Shown here one piece after another: positions 41,675 through 51,563 of a stretch of DNA of 64,000 bases (its first letter is position 1; every line of letters begins with the position of its first letter). The DNA lies in the NCBI GenBank assembly GCA_025354985.1, contig JANXLU010000042.1:124001-188000 (forward strand). Reading direction: 5' to 3'. The position numbers and the translations under genes were made by a program. The stretch comes from Chloroflexota bacterium (GTDB lineage Bacteria > Chloroflexota > Anaerolineae > J036 > Brachytrichaceae). The notes under the pieces are model-generated. The model saw only the letters and a list, made by a program, of their open reading frames with translations. It made no database searches and was not told the origin of the DNA.

Positions 41675-42430
41675 TTATTCGAGTTCTTCGGGCTTGCCGG
41701 CCGGTTTAGCCGAACTTACCTTGTTCACAACGCCTTCGACGGCTCCGCCTAGTTTGTCAAGAATGCCCGTCAACCCATTTGTTCGTGTTGGGTTACCAAC
41801 CGGTGGCATAACCACTGTGCGAGGCGAGACCGGGTCCTGAATCAAGATGTCTGCAGGTTGAGCGACCGGTGCTGAAACCGGTCTGGCGGGTGGTACTTGG
41901 CGCACGGCGGGTTCTGGCAGTGTCGTTTGCCTGGGTGGTTGCGGCTTCGGTGCCGGCACTTGGGTCTGGCGGATGCTGGCCTTGGTAACGGTGGGGGCCT
42001 CTGGTCTCAGTCCATTTCCGCAATACGGGCACAAATCCCATGACAAATGCACAGCCTTGCCGCAATTTGGGCAGTCATTGCGCAGTTTGGTGTGGCAACT
42101 GGGACAAAACCTCATCTCGTCATCAACGCGGCGCGTGCAGCTTGGGCAAAACTCCTGGTGCTCAATGGCGCTCAGCAGGCTTTCTTCTTCCAGCGCACGA
42201 ACATATTGATCCTGAAGCGTCTCACGTGGTCGCAACATGAGATAGACCAATATCCCGGCGATAGGAATAAGTGCGACCATAACCGTCGCCAGAATCTGTA
42301 CCAGAATGTCGCGTGAACGAGATCGGATGTCGCGAAATGCCCATACGGTTAGACCGCCGAACAAAGCTGCGGCAATTGCGCCAACCACAGCCGAAGCGAT
42401 AATAATTATGTTGCTTAGGTTCTCAAGCAT
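41675..42430 (-). CDS. Zinc-ribbon membrane protein
   Basis: Protein of 251 residues. Two hydrophobic spans (about 8-30 and 43-65) are followed by a double zinc ribbon with four CxxC knuckles: CPSC, CPSC, CPNC and CPYC (about 97-140). A Pro/Thr/Val-rich disordered tail of about 110 residues completes it. Such proteins are probably membrane-anchored regulators or assembly factors; no specific function is known. Its TATAAT box overlaps the divergent radC -10 box. Confidence 0.8.
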   Translation of the reverse strand: MLENLSNIIIIASAVVGAIAAALFGGLTVWAFRDIRSRSRDILVQILATVMVALIPIAGILVYLMLRPRETLQDQYVRALEEESLLSAIEHQEFCPSCTRRVDDEMRFCPSCHTKLRNDCPNCGKAVHLSWDLCPYCGNGLRPEAPTVTKASIRQTQVPAPKPQPPRQTTLPEPAVRQVPPARPVSAPVAQPADILIQDPVSPRTVVMPPVGNPTRTNGLTGILDKLGGAVEGVVNKVSSAKPAGKPEELE

Positions 42431-42443
42431 GAAGCGTTAACGG

Positions 42444-42451
42444 ATTATACT
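42444..42451. promoter_or_regulatory. Overlapping divergent -10 boxes between zinc-ribbon gene and radC
   Basis: The 8 bases attatact contain TATAAT on the minus strand (42449-42444, 13 bases before ATG 42430) and TATACT on the plus strand (42446-42451, 7 bases before ATT 42459). Two polymerases could not occupy them at once, so the genes would be mutually exclusive in initiation. Confidence 0.55.
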
Positions 42452-42458
42452 GGTCGAC

Positions 42459-43166
42459 ATTAACGAGCCCCGACCCGAGTATCGCGTTTTAATTGCAGAT
42501 TTGCCTGAAGGGGAGCGCCCGCGGGAAAGACTGGCCCATATTGGGGCAAGCGGCATCAGCCAGCGCGAATTGCTGGCGATTATCCTCAGGACTGGTCCGC
42601 GCGGGGTCGGCGTGTTGGCCTTGGCAGACAACCTGCTGCAGCACTTTGGCGGTCTGAGTGGGTTGGCGCGCGCGGATGTGCGCGATCTACAGAATGTTCA
42701 TGGCATGGGTCAGGTGAAGGCGATTACGCTAAAGGCCGTGCTCGAACTGGGTAAACGCATGGCCTTTAGCGGACAGGAACTGCGCATGTTTGTCAAAACC
42801 CCGGCCGATGCCGCGCAAGTGCTGATGCTGGAGATGGGACTCGCCGAACAGGAAGAGGTGCGAACCCTCATGCTGGATACACGGAATAAAGTGCTGGGCA
42901 TACCGATGATTTACAAAGGCAGCCTGAACAGCGCAAGCATGCGCGTCGGTGAAGTGTTCAAGGACGCAATCCGCAGCAATTGTGCTTGCATCGTGGTGGC
43001 ACACAACCACCCGAGCGGCGACCCGACGCCAAGCGCAGAAGACATAAATGTGACACGCCAGCTGGTTAGCGCCGGCAAACTGTTGGATATCGAGGTACTC
43101 GACCACCTCGTCATTGCGCAGAACAAATACGTCAGCCTCAAGGAGCGCGGTCTTGGGTTTGAGTAG
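42459..43166 (+). CDS. radC: RadC-family JAB-domain protein
   Basis: Protein of about 235 residues with an N-terminal helix-hairpin-helix-like region ([17 protein letters not shown] and [14 protein letters not shown]) and a C-terminal MPN/JAB domain. The metal motif is complete: [17 protein letters not shown], with the HxHx7D spacing. Its cellular role is unsettled despite the DNA-repair name. The conserved stretch [20 protein letters not shown] begins upstream of the first TTG (42501), so the start is probably the ATT at 42459, seven bases after a TATACT box. It overlaps the next gene's start. Confidence 0.87.
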   Translation: MNEPRPEYRVLIADLPEGERPRERLAHIGASGISQRELLAIILRTGPRGVGVLALADNLLQHFGGLSGLARADVRDLQNVHGMGQVKAITLKAVLELGKRMAFSGQELRMFVKTPADAAQVLMLEMGLAEQEEVRTLMLDTRNKVLGIPMIYKGSLNSASMRVGEVFKDAIRSNCACIVVAHNHPSGDPTPSAEDINVTRQLVSAGKLLDIEVLDHLVIAQNKYVSLKERGLGFE

Positions 43167-45126
43167 CCGTAGAAAGCACCTTCTTGCGTTCCTGATTATT
43201 GTGATGGCCTTTGGACTGCGTCTGATCCAGCTTGGGCAACAGAGTCTGTGGTTTGATGAGGGTTGGAGCTGGCACCTAGCACAGTTGCCACTTTCACAAA
43301 TGTTCGAAGAGACGGCTGGGGACCGCAGCCCGGTGCTCTATTACGCCCTCCTGCATGGATGGATCGGCGTTGCGGGTATGACGGAATTTGCGCTGCGCCT
43401 GCCCTCGGTACTGGCAGACGTTGTCACGGTATCCGTCCTTATCAAATTTGGACGCGCGTTAGCGCGACCTGGCCGGTCGGTGCTCGCCATGTTGGGGGCA
43501 CTACTGTGGACTTTCAACCCCATGGCAGTTTGGTATGCGCAAGAAACACGCATGTATGCGCTGCTGTGCACGCTGTGCACGGCAAGCATGTTTTGCTTGT
43601 GGCTTTGGATCAGGCGGCCAAATCGAGGCGCCCGCCCGCTCATTTTGTCCAGCGTTTTGATTGGTTTGGCGCTTCAGACTCATTATTACGCGGTATTTCT
43701 TCTGGTCGTCCAGGGACTGCTGGTGTTGATTCATACTGGGAACGGTTATCTGCGTCGCACGTTCAATTGGCGCATGGTGCTCCGTGACTATTGCATCGCG
43801 GGTATAAGTATTGTTGGTTCCACCCTGCCGTGGCTGGTCTATGCACGACAGGGGTTTTCATACAACGACGGATTTTTCTCGCCCGTTAATACCATTGATG
43901 GCCGAATACTGGAATGGTTTGAAGCGTTTCAAACTGGTGGACTGGTCATTCCACTTGCGTGGTGGTCCCTTGGTGGCCTGTTGTTTACTTTTGTAGCGAT
44001 GATCGTCAGACACGCACTCACGAGGAAATTGGCGTACCTGGCCACGCTCTTATGCGCTGGATTCGGCGCGGTTGTTGTGGCCGCGATATTCATCAGGTTA
44101 TTCTTCCCTTCCAGCTCCGTTTTTCACCCACGCTACCTGATATTCGCTACGCCACTCCTGCTACTTGCCCTGGTTGGAGCCCCTTCGGGACGCGTCGCGT
44201 TGGCAGCCGGCACCCAACCCGCCACCCGGGTCACGCAGCTGATGGTCTCACCCGCAATTACGGCCATCATATTAGCGGGCTTGTGGCTGCCGGCAATACT
44301 ATCCGAATATACAACCGCGGCTGTACAACGCGATGATACGCGGGCGGCGGTTCGGCACGTTGTCGATGGTTTGGCTTCCGGCGACGCCGTGTTAATGAGT
44401 CGGGATAATTTTGCAATTCGTTACTATTGGCAGCTTGAATCTCTGCGATTGCCCGGTTTGCCGCAATTGCGCGCGGCACCTTATGATTTGCACGGTGTTT
44501 TACGCAGTAATGAGACGGTGCTTCATGACCTAAACGCTGCGCCGATCCAACGGGTGCGCCTCATGCTTTGGCAGGATGATGTGGTGGATCCGCAGCGACT
44601 GGTTGAGAGCACACTTTGGAACAACGGCTATGAGTTGGGGCAAACCAGTTTTGGATCCATTACGTTGCCGCTTTACCGGGTTCGGCGCTGGCCCGTAGTA
44701 ACACCCGAGATTCAATCCGAACGCGCGCTGTTTGATGGTCAATTGGCGTTGACCGGCGTGTGGATACCCGATGTGGCTTTGCGTGGTCATGGGCTGGGGG
44801 TCATATTGCGCTGGCAACCACAGGCGCGATTGCCGCGCAGCTACAAGGTTTACGTTCATGTATTTGATGCGGCTGGCCGACCCGTCTTTCAACGCGACAA
44901 GGTTTCGCTCAATGCGCTCGTGCCCATGACACAGTGGAAGCCCGGGGAATCACTACAGGATCCCTTCTCCCTGCTCATCCCGGACCAGCTGCCAGTCGGC
45001 GATTACACGCTGCGGGTGGGTGTTTATGATCCGCAAGATAATGGTCGCCGACTAAACGTTGTGGGAGTCCACGCGCTGCCCGCTGGTGACGAGGTGGAAA
45101 TCGGCACTGTAAGGATTTCGGATTGA
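43153..45126 (+). CDS. Family-39-type membrane glycosyltransferase
   Basis: Polytopic membrane protein of about 657 residues related to ArnT/PMT-like glycosyltransferases (GT39/GT83) that use polyprenyl-phosphate sugars. After the first span the catalytic loop [10 protein letters not shown] provides the acidic Asp-Glu pair, followed by [13 protein letters not shown] and ALRLPSV, typical of the family. About 9-10 spans are visible up to residue 430. The last 220 residues form an extracytoplasmic domain. The TTG at 43153, seven bases after AGGAG, overlaps the radC stop and is the likely start. Confidence 0.87.
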   Translation: MGLSSRRKHLLAFLIIVMAFGLRLIQLGQQSLWFDEGWSWHLAQLPLSQMFEETAGDRSPVLYYALLHGWIGVAGMTEFALRLPSVLADVVTVSVLIKFGRALARPGRSVLAMLGALLWTFNPMAVWYAQETRMYALLCTLCTASMFCLWLWIRRPNRGARPLILSSVLIGLALQTHYYAVFLLVVQGLLVLIHTGNGYLRRTFNWRMVLRDYCIAGISIVGSTLPWLVYARQGFSYNDGFFSPVNTIDGRILEWFEAFQTGGLVIPLAWWSLGGLLFTFVAMIVRHALTRKLAYLATLLCAGFGAVVVAAIFIRLFFPSSSVFHPRYLIFATPLLLLALVGAPSGRVALAAGTQPATRVTQLMVSPAITAIILAGLWLPAILSEYTTAAVQRDDTRAAVRHVVDGLASGDAVLMSRDNFAIRYYWQLESLRLPGLPQLRAAPYDLHGVLRSNETVLHDLNAAPIQRVRLMLWQDDVVDPQRLVESTLWNNGYELGQTSFGSITLPLYRVRRWPVVTPEIQSERALFDGQLALTGVWIPDVALRGHGLGVILRWQPQARLPRSYKVYVHVFDAAGRPVFQRDKVSLNALVPMTQWKPGESLQDPFSLLIPDQLPVGDYTLRVGVYDPQDNGRRLNVVGVHALPAGDEVEIGTVRISD

Positions 45127-46367
45127 CACACCTGATAAAGCGTACCCTTCTCGCGTCTGTAGTTGGGTTGCTATGGGCATTACCTGGCGCCGGATGGGGT
45201 CGTCCTGCGATGGCCCAATCGTTCAACAAGACGAATTGGGTGGCACAGATTAATCACGTCCGGTTGCAAAACGGCGGCATTCCCGTGGCGTATAGCTCAA
45301 TCCTGGAGCATGCGGCGCAACGCCAAACCGACGATATGGCCAGCCACCGTCGAGTACAAGAGGTCGGAACGGACGGTTCAGACACCGGCAAACGAACCGC
45401 AGATGCGGGCTTTGGTGCCTGGGCGGGTCGCCGCGTCGTCGCAGAGAGTCTCGTGGTGGCATCCCGGTTTGAAGACGCGTTGGACATCATCGTGGGCGAG
45501 CCCCAACAACTAAAACTATTACTCAGCCCACGCGTTCGCGAAGTTGGGATTGGCGCAACACAGATTGGAAACCAGATCTACTTTTCGATCTTGTTTGGCG
45601 CGCAACCAAACGTGTTGCCGCTCTTCTTGAATGATGGCGCCGCGGTAACTCAGGATACTTCAGTGGCTGTGCGCGTGTCACAGGAAGATATTTCACCAAA
45701 TAGCGATCCCGGTAACAGCACAATCGGAAAAGTGACGGACATGCGTTTGAGCACGAGGAGCGATTTTGTTGGCGCTGATTGGCAACCGTTTGAACGGCTG
45801 ATCGCCTTTTCACTGGAAAACACGCCCGGCATCCAGACTGTATACGCACAATTTCGTGATGCGTTGGGGCATGTTGCGGAGTCAAGCAGCAAAATCATGT
45901 TTGATCCAAACGCTATTGCTCCCACGCCGGAAGGGTTGGGGGCCCGCGTTGTAAATCCCGGTGCCGTGCCCGACGTCGGGAGTGCCAGCATAGAGTCCGA
46001 CACACTTTTGGCGCCCGGGCGCATCATTACCGATTCGGGAACGGCCATCCCGGTATTTGCAGTTCGTACCGTTCTTGCGCGGACGACGCCATCACGACCA
46101 ACTGCCGCCACACCAACGCCAACCGTGGCATCCGGTGCGACTGCAACGCCGTTCTACGTGGAAGCGACCGTTGCACCTGATGCTCCAGTGCCCACCCGAG
46201 TCGTACTACCAATGAACACAACGCCTTCAAGTACCAATGGCCCGCCTTCGGGTATTAATCCTTTGGACAGTTTGTTGGCGACGCCATTGCCATGGATTTT
46301 TGGAATTCAAGGCGCATTAGCCGTAGTTGGTCTCATCTTTTTCCTTAGGCTCAATCGACACGTTTAA
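45123..46367 (+). CDS. CAP-domain (SCP-like) secreted protein with C-terminal anchor
   Basis: Exported protein of 414 residues. The signal peptide ends near AMAQS (about 30). A CAP/SCP-like domain follows at about 35-165 (ILEHAAQRQTDDMA, then VAESLVVASRFEDAL and VGIGATQIGNQIYFSILFG). A beta-rich middle domain is followed by a Pro/Thr-rich spacer and one membrane span near the C-terminus (about 388-408). The active-site His residues of classical CAP proteins are only partly recognisable. The TTG start overlaps the stop of the glycosyltransferase gene. Confidence 0.82.
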   Translation: MTHLIKRTLLASVVGLLWALPGAGWGRPAMAQSFNKTNWVAQINHVRLQNGGIPVAYSSILEHAAQRQTDDMASHRRVQEVGTDGSDTGKRTADAGFGAWAGRRVVAESLVVASRFEDALDIIVGEPQQLKLLLSPRVREVGIGATQIGNQIYFSILFGAQPNVLPLFLNDGAAVTQDTSVAVRVSQEDISPNSDPGNSTIGKVTDMRLSTRSDFVGADWQPFERLIAFSLENTPGIQTVYAQFRDALGHVAESSSKIMFDPNAIAPTPEGLGARVVNPGAVPDVGSASIESDTLLAPGRIITDSGTAIPVFAVRTVLARTTPSRPTAATPTPTVASGATATPFYVEATVAPDAPVPTRVVLPMNTTPSSTNGPPSGINPLDSLLATPLPWIFGIQGALAVVGLIFFLRLNRHV

Positions 46368-46374
46368 CCACCAC

Positions 46375-47877
46375 ATGATTACAATTCTTGGTCTTGGCCC
46401 CGGTGATCCAAACCTACTGACGCGTGAAGCCTGGGGGGTGATTTCGCGCGCCAAACTCGTGTATGTGCGCACCCGCCGACACCCGACCGTGGCCGGGTTC
46501 CCCAAGCGCACGGTTGTGCGCAGCTTTGATCACTTGTACCGAAAGCATGCCGCCTTCGACGACGTTTACGCCGCGATTGTGACCGCCATTATGCGCGTGG
46601 CCCGCAAGGGCAATGTGGTGTATGCCGTGCCCGGGCACCCACTGTTTGGTGAAAAGACCACCTCGCTGCTGTTGGCCCAAGCCCGCCTTGAAGGCGTATC
46701 CACACGCGTTATTGGCGGTTTGAGCTATGTTGAGCCAACCCTCGAAGCGCTAACGGTTGCGGCCTTGGCTACTCCTGACATGCCTGTCATCGCCGACCCT
46801 ATGAACGGGTTGCAACTTTGCGATGCGCTGGATCTGGCGGTTGCGCATCATCCCGCGCTTGATCCGGATCGTCCCGTCATCATCGGACAAATCTACTCCC
46901 GCGCAGTCGCCAGCAACGTCAAGCTTACTTTGATGAACCAGTATGGCCCAAGGCACATGGTTTGCGTGGTTGGCGGCGAGAGGCGTGGCACGACCGGTGT
47001 CGGGTCCAGTGATGCGGTGCGGTGGCTGCCCCTGGCGGAACTTGACCACGGCGACTGGTTCGACCACCTGACCTCGCTGTATGTGACGGCATCAAGCGCA
47101 ATAAGCAGTTTTGCACGCCTGCAAGAAACGACCGCCCATCTGCGGGCGCCGGAGGGTTGCCCGTGGGACCAGGAGCAAACCCATGCCAGCCTGCGCAACA
47201 CATTGCTTGAAGAGGCATATGAAACACTGCAGACGATTGATCAGGACGATATGCCCGCACTAAAAGAAGAACTGGGCGACCTGCTTTTCAATATCGTACT
47301 CCAGGTGCAAATCGCCACAGAGGCCGAAGAGTTTCGCATGATCGACGTCATTGAGTCAATTGACGCCAAGCTAAAGCGCCGACACCCGCATGTATTCGGC
47401 GACGTCCATGTCGCGGATGCCGCCCAAGTGTTGATTAATTGGGAAACCATCAAGAAGTCCGAGCGCAAAAATAAAGGCGAGACACGCAAAGGCGCGCTGG
47501 ACGGGATTGCCCGCGCTCTGCCCGCGCTGGCTAAGGCTCAAAAGATGGGCGCGCGGGTCGAACGAAGCGGATTTAGATGGGACACGCCGGAGCAGCGGCT
47601 TGCCAAGGTGCGCGAGGAGTTGCAAGAAACGCTGGCCGCCCGTGATGAGCAGCAAAGGTTCGAAGAGTTGGGGGATTTGCTATTCACCCTCGCAGTGGTT
47701 GCCAATGGCTATCACGTGGATGCCGAAAGCGCATTACGCGCCGCCTGCGCCAAGTTTGCAAAACGCTTTAGCGTTGTTGAACGCCTGGTTGATGACCGCG
47801 GACAGGAGATGAAGACGATGACATCTTCCGCGTTGCTCGAGCTGTGGGCCGAGGCAAAGCAGCGTACGCGCGCATAA
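46375..47877 (+). CDS. mazG: Tetrapyrrole methylase-like/MazG fusion, nucleoside triphosphate pyrophosphohydrolase
   Basis: Protein of 500 residues with a YabN-like layout. The N-terminal SAM-dependent methylase-like domain (about 1-215) has ILGLGPGDPNLLTREA and YAVPGHPLFGEKT. Two MazG helical domains follow. The first (about 235-345) contains EGCPWDQEQTHASLRNTLLE, EEAYE and ELGDLLF; the second (about 375-470) contains GFRWDTPEQRL and ELGDLLFTLAVV. The EExxE and ExxD metal sites indicate hydrolysis of (d)NTPs to NMP and pyrophosphate. The start ATG at 46375 immediately follows the CAP gene. Confidence 0.93.
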   Translation: MITILGLGPGDPNLLTREAWGVISRAKLVYVRTRRHPTVAGFPKRTVVRSFDHLYRKHAAFDDVYAAIVTAIMRVARKGNVVYAVPGHPLFGEKTTSLLLAQARLEGVSTRVIGGLSYVEPTLEALTVAALATPDMPVIADPMNGLQLCDALDLAVAHHPALDPDRPVIIGQIYSRAVASNVKLTLMNQYGPRHMVCVVGGERRGTTGVGSSDAVRWLPLAELDHGDWFDHLTSLYVTASSAISSFARLQETTAHLRAPEGCPWDQEQTHASLRNTLLEEAYETLQTIDQDDMPALKEELGDLLFNIVLQVQIATEAEEFRMIDVIESIDAKLKRRHPHVFGDVHVADAAQVLINWETIKKSERKNKGETRKGALDGIARALPALAKAQKMGARVERSGFRWDTPEQRLAKVREELQETLAARDEQQRFEELGDLLFTLAVVANGYHVDAESALRAACAKFAKRFSVVERLVDDRGQEMKTMTSSALLELWAEAKQRTRA

Positions 47878-47888
47878 CACGCCGGGTC

Positions 47889-48839
47889 TTATACGACTGC
47901 CTGACGAAAGTAGCTCAGTGTCGTCTTCAAGCCATCTTCCAAACTCACCCTCGGCTCCCAGCCCAGGATCGTCCGCGCGCGGGTAATATCCGGACGACGA
48001 CGCTGAGGGTCGTCTGAAATGCGATCTGCAGCGGGCGTCACATGCACGATCTTGCTCTGACACTCTGAACCGGCGGCAACCAACACAGCCTCGGCAAACT
48101 CGGTCACGGTCATCTCGCGCGGATTGCCAATATTGACCGGGTTTACTTCATCGCTCCATAACAGGCGCAGCATGCCTTCAACCAAGTCGCTCACGTAGGT
48201 GAATGATCGCGTTGCCAGACCATCACCGTAGACGGTGAGCGGGGCATTTTGAACGGCCTGCTTGACGAAGTTTGGAACCACACGTCCGTCATCCAGCGCC
48301 ATGCGGGGTCCGTAGGTGTTAAAAATGCGAATGAGACGCGTACGCAAGCCATATTTGCGGTGATAAGCCATGGTCATGGCCTCTGCAAAGCGCTTGCTCT
48401 CGTCATAAACGCTGCGCACACCGATGCAATTGACATTTCCCCAATAGCTCTCGCGTTGCGGGTGCTCCAGGGGATCCCCATAGACCTCGCTTGTGCTGGC
48501 CTGCAAAAACCGGGCGTCATTTTTGAGTGCCACCTCAAGTGCATGGTGTATTCCATGCGAGCCAACCATGAGCGTTTCGATCGGATTGTCGAGATACCCA
48601 ACCGGACTGGCGGGCGACGCCAAATTCATAACGGCGTCAAACCCACCGGTTACCGCGAGGCCCTTGTTGATATCTTGTTCGCTAAGTTCGAACCGCTCAT
48701 TTGCCAGCAAGTGTGCCACGTTGCGCCGTGCGCCTGTAATAAAGTTGTCAACCGCGAGCACCGAATGACCCTCGCCGAGCAAGCGCTCACACAGATGGGA
48801 GCCAATAAAGCCGGCGCCGCCGGTTACCAGTATGCGCAT
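47889..48839 (-). CDS. NAD-dependent epimerase/dehydratase, UDP-glucuronate decarboxylase-like
   Basis: Extended SDR of 316 residues. The NAD motif GGAGFIGSH is at 7-15, the catalytic Tyr and Lys in [11 protein letters not shown] near 145, and [19 protein letters not shown] near 175-193, which is typical of UDP-glucuronate decarboxylase (UDP-xylose synthase). [19 protein letters not shown] follows. The frame is open to 48866, but MRILVTGG is the natural start and leaves a 7-base gap after the small upstream gene. It probably makes nucleotide-sugar precursors for envelope glycans. Confidence 0.9.
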   Translation of the reverse strand: MRILVTGGAGFIGSHLCERLLGEGHSVLAVDNFITGARRNVAHLLANERFELSEQDINKGLAVTGGFDAVMNLASPASPVGYLDNPIETLMVGSHGIHHALEVALKNDARFLQASTSEVYGDPLEHPQRESYWGNVNCIGVRSVYDESKRFAEAMTMAYHRKYGLRTRLIRIFNTYGPRMALDDGRVVPNFVKQAVQNAPLTVYGDGLATRSFTYVSDLVEGMLRLLWSDEVNPVNIGNPREMTVTEFAEAVLVAAGSECQSKIVHVTPAADRISDDPQRRRPDITRARTILGWEPRVSLEDGLKTTLSYFRQAVV

Positions 48840-48846
48840 CAATCCC

Positions 48847-49065
48847 TTACTTTGTCTTTGCTGCAATCGGTTTGCTGCCGATTTTTATCGCTTGAACCTG
48901 GACTTGATAACCCTTCTCGGCATCATCACCAAAGGAGACCTTTCCCGTGCCAAAGTATCCGGTGCTGCCGGTGCTGAAATTTTTTGGAGAAAGCAAAAGC
49001 ATTCCGACCTCATTGCCATCTACGATGAATTTAACGGTAATCGTTTTTTGTGGAGCATCCGCCAT
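48847..49065 (-). CDS. Conserved-looking small protein, 72 residues
   Basis: A compact, mostly beta-patterned protein ([43 protein letters not shown]) with no signal peptide or membrane span. No family is recognised. A TAACAT box ends six bases before the ATG, and the gene is seven bases upstream of the epimerase/dehydratase gene, so both share a transcript. A partner or regulator of the nucleotide-sugar enzyme is only a guess. Confidence 0.75.
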   Translation of the reverse strand: MADAPQKTITVKFIVDGNEVGMLLLSPKNFSTGSTGYFGTGKVSFGDDAEKGYQVQVQAIKIGSKPIAAKTK

Positions 49066-49071
49066 TGCGCA

Positions 49072-49077
49072 ATGTTA
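49072..49077 (-). promoter_or_regulatory. -10 box TAACAT, leaderless start of the small-protein/epimerase operon
   Basis: TAACAT on the minus strand, then six bases (tgcgca), then ATG at 49065. Confidence 0.55.
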
Positions 49078-49114
49078 CCAAACGCATGTGCAAAGCCAAT
49101 GATCGCGGTCGTCG

Positions 49115-50380
49115 TCAGACCGAAACTACCGTGCCGGAGCTCGTCGCGATCACCCACGCGCGTGCCTGGTCAAGCGCCGATTCAAATGCCATGGCGTTGC
49201 TGGTAGGCGCAGATCCCTGCGCAAGATCAGCGGAGCCGCCTCCCTTTGCGCCAGGGTCGGAAAAGGCGCCCAGCGAAAGCTTGAGCGCCGGGCGCACATC
49301 AACCGCCAAATTGGCGCTCCGGGCAAAGCAAAACTGGGCGCGATTATTTTCCAAACTGAGCGAACCCAGAATCGCGATAATTCCCGATGTTTCACACAGT
49401 GCCTTTGCAAGGGTGCGCAACTGAATCATGTCGTGGTTGGCAGGCGTGGCCAGGATCGTGCGAATTCCCGTATCCGCGTTTGCCGGTGTGCGTCCAATAA
49501 GCTGCGCAGCATCATGCCTCAAAAGCAGAGCCTGCGCCTCGGCCAGCTGTTTTTGCAACGATTTTGACTCATCGCGCATCTTGGAAACCTGCGTTTCCAG
49601 GTCCGATAAACCAACGTTTAATCCGGTGCCGAGGCGCCCGACAACGTCATTTAGCGCCCGATGATGCGCAAGCGCCCGAACACCGCAGCGGAACGTAACA
49701 CGCGTCTCATTGCCCTTTTTATCCGCCCGCTCGATTTTGATCTGCCCGATCTGACCCGCACTGCCAACGTGGGTGCCCCCACAAGCGCTAAAGTCAAAGC
49801 CGTCTATTTCGACAATACGGATAAGACCCGACACCTTGGGCGCCTTGCGCAACGGGATACCTGGCAAATCTGCATCACTTACCTCGTAAATCTTGAAAAG
49901 ACGATTGTCAAAGATACACTGATTGGCCGCATCCTCGGCAGCCTGCACGTGATCACGCGTGAGTGCCCCGGTACCCAGGTCCAAGGTGTTGTAGTCCGCG
50001 CTGATATGAACGGACAGCGTATCCAAACCACAAGCGCGAACAAATGCCGCGCTTAGTACATGCTGGCCGCTATGCTGCTGCATATGATCCCACCGACGCG
50101 GCCAAAAAACACTGCCGTGGACGGAGTCAGCCGGTTGCCACGGCACGGTGTCACGTGCGGTATCAAGGACGTGGATGATTTCGCCGTCATCGCGTTCCAC
50201 GACGTCCGTCACCGGATACTTTGCAATGATGCCCGTGTCATTGGGTTGGCCGCCTGCCGACGGATAAAACCCCGTTTGGTCGAGGATGACCGCGGGCTTG
50301 CCCTGATGCGTGGTCATTCCAACCACGCGGGCATCAAACGAGCGCTGAAATGAATTCGTGCGAAATAGTTTTGTCGCCAT
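49115..50380 (-). CDS. Alanyl-tRNA editing protein, AlaX type with DHHA1 domain
   Basis: Trans-editing hydrolase of 421 residues that clears misacylated Ser- or Gly-tRNA(Ala). It starts with the AlaRS editing-domain pattern LDQTGFYPSAGGQPNDTG. Zinc ligands are His103 and His107 (QQHSGQHVLS), Cys200 and His204 (SACGGTHVG). A coiled-coil-like segment (about 255-290) leads to a C-terminal DHHA1 domain with AKGGGSADLAQGSA. This is the long AlaX-L form. ATG 50380 is preferred over the ATG nine bases upstream. Confidence 0.9.
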   Translation of the reverse strand: MATKLFRTNSFQRSFDARVVGMTTHQGKPAVILDQTGFYPSAGGQPNDTGIIAKYPVTDVVERDDGEIIHVLDTARDTVPWQPADSVHGSVFWPRRWDHMQQHSGQHVLSAAFVRACGLDTLSVHISADYNTLDLGTGALTRDHVQAAEDAANQCIFDNRLFKIYEVSDADLPGIPLRKAPKVSGLIRIVEIDGFDFSACGGTHVGSAGQIGQIKIERADKKGNETRVTFRCGVRALAHHRALNDVVGRLGTGLNVGLSDLETQVSKMRDESKSLQKQLAEAQALLLRHDAAQLIGRTPANADTGIRTILATPANHDMIQLRTLAKALCETSGIIAILGSLSLENNRAQFCFARSANLAVDVRPALKLSLGAFSDPGAKGGGSADLAQGSAPTSNAMAFESALDQARAWVIATSSGTVVSV

Positions 50381-50439
50381 AGACGGCACGGTGCTATGCG
50401 TGATGAAGCAGCACGCACATTAACCCGGTTCCGCTCACA

Positions 50440-51504
50440 TTATTTGACGTTTACAAGAACATACATGGCAACGCCGCCATTCGCGCCAAGCCCGACCAAC
50501 CCACCATCAGACTTTTTGAGTTTCCACTCGCTCCTAAATGTGCCGATTGCATTGGGAGCGGTAAAGTCCACGGAAATATCCTTCACCTCACCTGGCTTGG
50601 CTGCTGGAAGAGACGTGGAATCACTCGCGCCAAGCTTGTCGCCACCCGAGAAGGCAAAGGTATCCACTGTGGTTCCGGGACCCCACGGACACGTGCCATC
50701 ATTGCGTAGACGCCATGTCTTGGTAAATTTGCTGCCTTGCGTCACTTTGGTATTGTCTGGGATGGATACATCCGCCACAAACCCGACCTTAACCGTGCAG
50801 TTCGCAACTGGTGCGCCACCCGCTGGCGGAACCGTCGCATTTTTGTTGACAACAATCTGGGCACTGAGCGGCAGCTCACCGTTCTTACCAACGCCAAAGC
50901 TTGCACCGTTGACCGCGGCGAACAACCACTCACTCTTATAGGTTCCTTCCTTGTCTGGCGCGAGCATGGGGATGGATACCTCGATAGTCTGGCCCGGCTG
51001 TATTGGTTCAGGAAAATCCACCGTGTTGACCTTGGCGAGTTTCTCGCCATCAACGGTGATCATGCCCTTGACATCGCTGCCTGCGCCCCATGCACAATTG
51101 CTGTCGTTGCGCACACGCCAGGTCTTGGTGAACTGCGCGCCCGGTGGAAATTGGGTGCCATCAGGCACGTTTACGTCCAGGACAAACGTCGCCTTAAAGA
51201 TGCACGGCTCGGCGGGCTTGCCGGGAATTGCCGTAGCCTTGGGGGCGGTGGTGGATGTGGTTGGCTTGGTGGCGGCAACGACGGAGGTCGCCGGATTTGG
51301 CAGCGTCGCAATGACCTTTGGGACGGCTTGGGTCGGCGATGCATCCGCGGCGGACCCGGTCGGCAGGGGTTGAACTGGGCGGGTTGGGATGGGGTCACCT
51401 GATGGGGTTGGTGTCGGTCTATTCAGCGGGATTAATGAACATGCAGACAGCATCACGCTGATAACGACGGGCACCCAGGTTGAAGTTAGCGAATTGGGTT
51501 TCAT
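50440..51504 (-). CDS. Lipoprotein with two NBR1-Ig-like domains
   Basis: Lipoprotein of 354 residues. The lipobox LSAC gives Cys22, followed by about 75 residues rich in Pro, Thr and Ala. Two NBR1-Ig-like domains follow (about 100-215 and 235-354), each with the landmark FTKTWRxRNDxxCxWG and the later EWxxxxxxG strand. Such tandem domains are common in surface proteins of Chloroflexota and probably mediate adhesion or stacking on other envelope proteins. It sits alone between the editing-protein gene and the cation transporter gene. Confidence 0.9.
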   Translation of the reverse strand: MKPNSLTSTWVPVVISVMLSACSLIPLNRPTPTPSGDPIPTRPVQPLPTGSAADASPTQAVPKVIATLPNPATSVVAATKPTTSTTAPKATAIPGKPAEPCIFKATFVLDVNVPDGTQFPPGAQFTKTWRVRNDSNCAWGAGSDVKGMITVDGEKLAKVNTVDFPEPIQPGQTIEVSIPMLAPDKEGTYKSEWLFAAVNGASFGVGKNGELPLSAQIVVNKNATVPPAGGAPVANCTVKVGFVADVSIPDNTKVTQGSKFTKTWRLRNDGTCPWGPGTTVDTFAFSGGDKLGASDSTSLPAAKPGEVKDISVDFTAPNAIGTFRSEWKLKKSDGGLVGLGANGGVAMYVLVNVK

Positions 51505-51563
51505 AATTAGTGGCGGAAAATTGAAGTTTAGCAGTCTTTAACGTATCAACATGCTGACCGACA

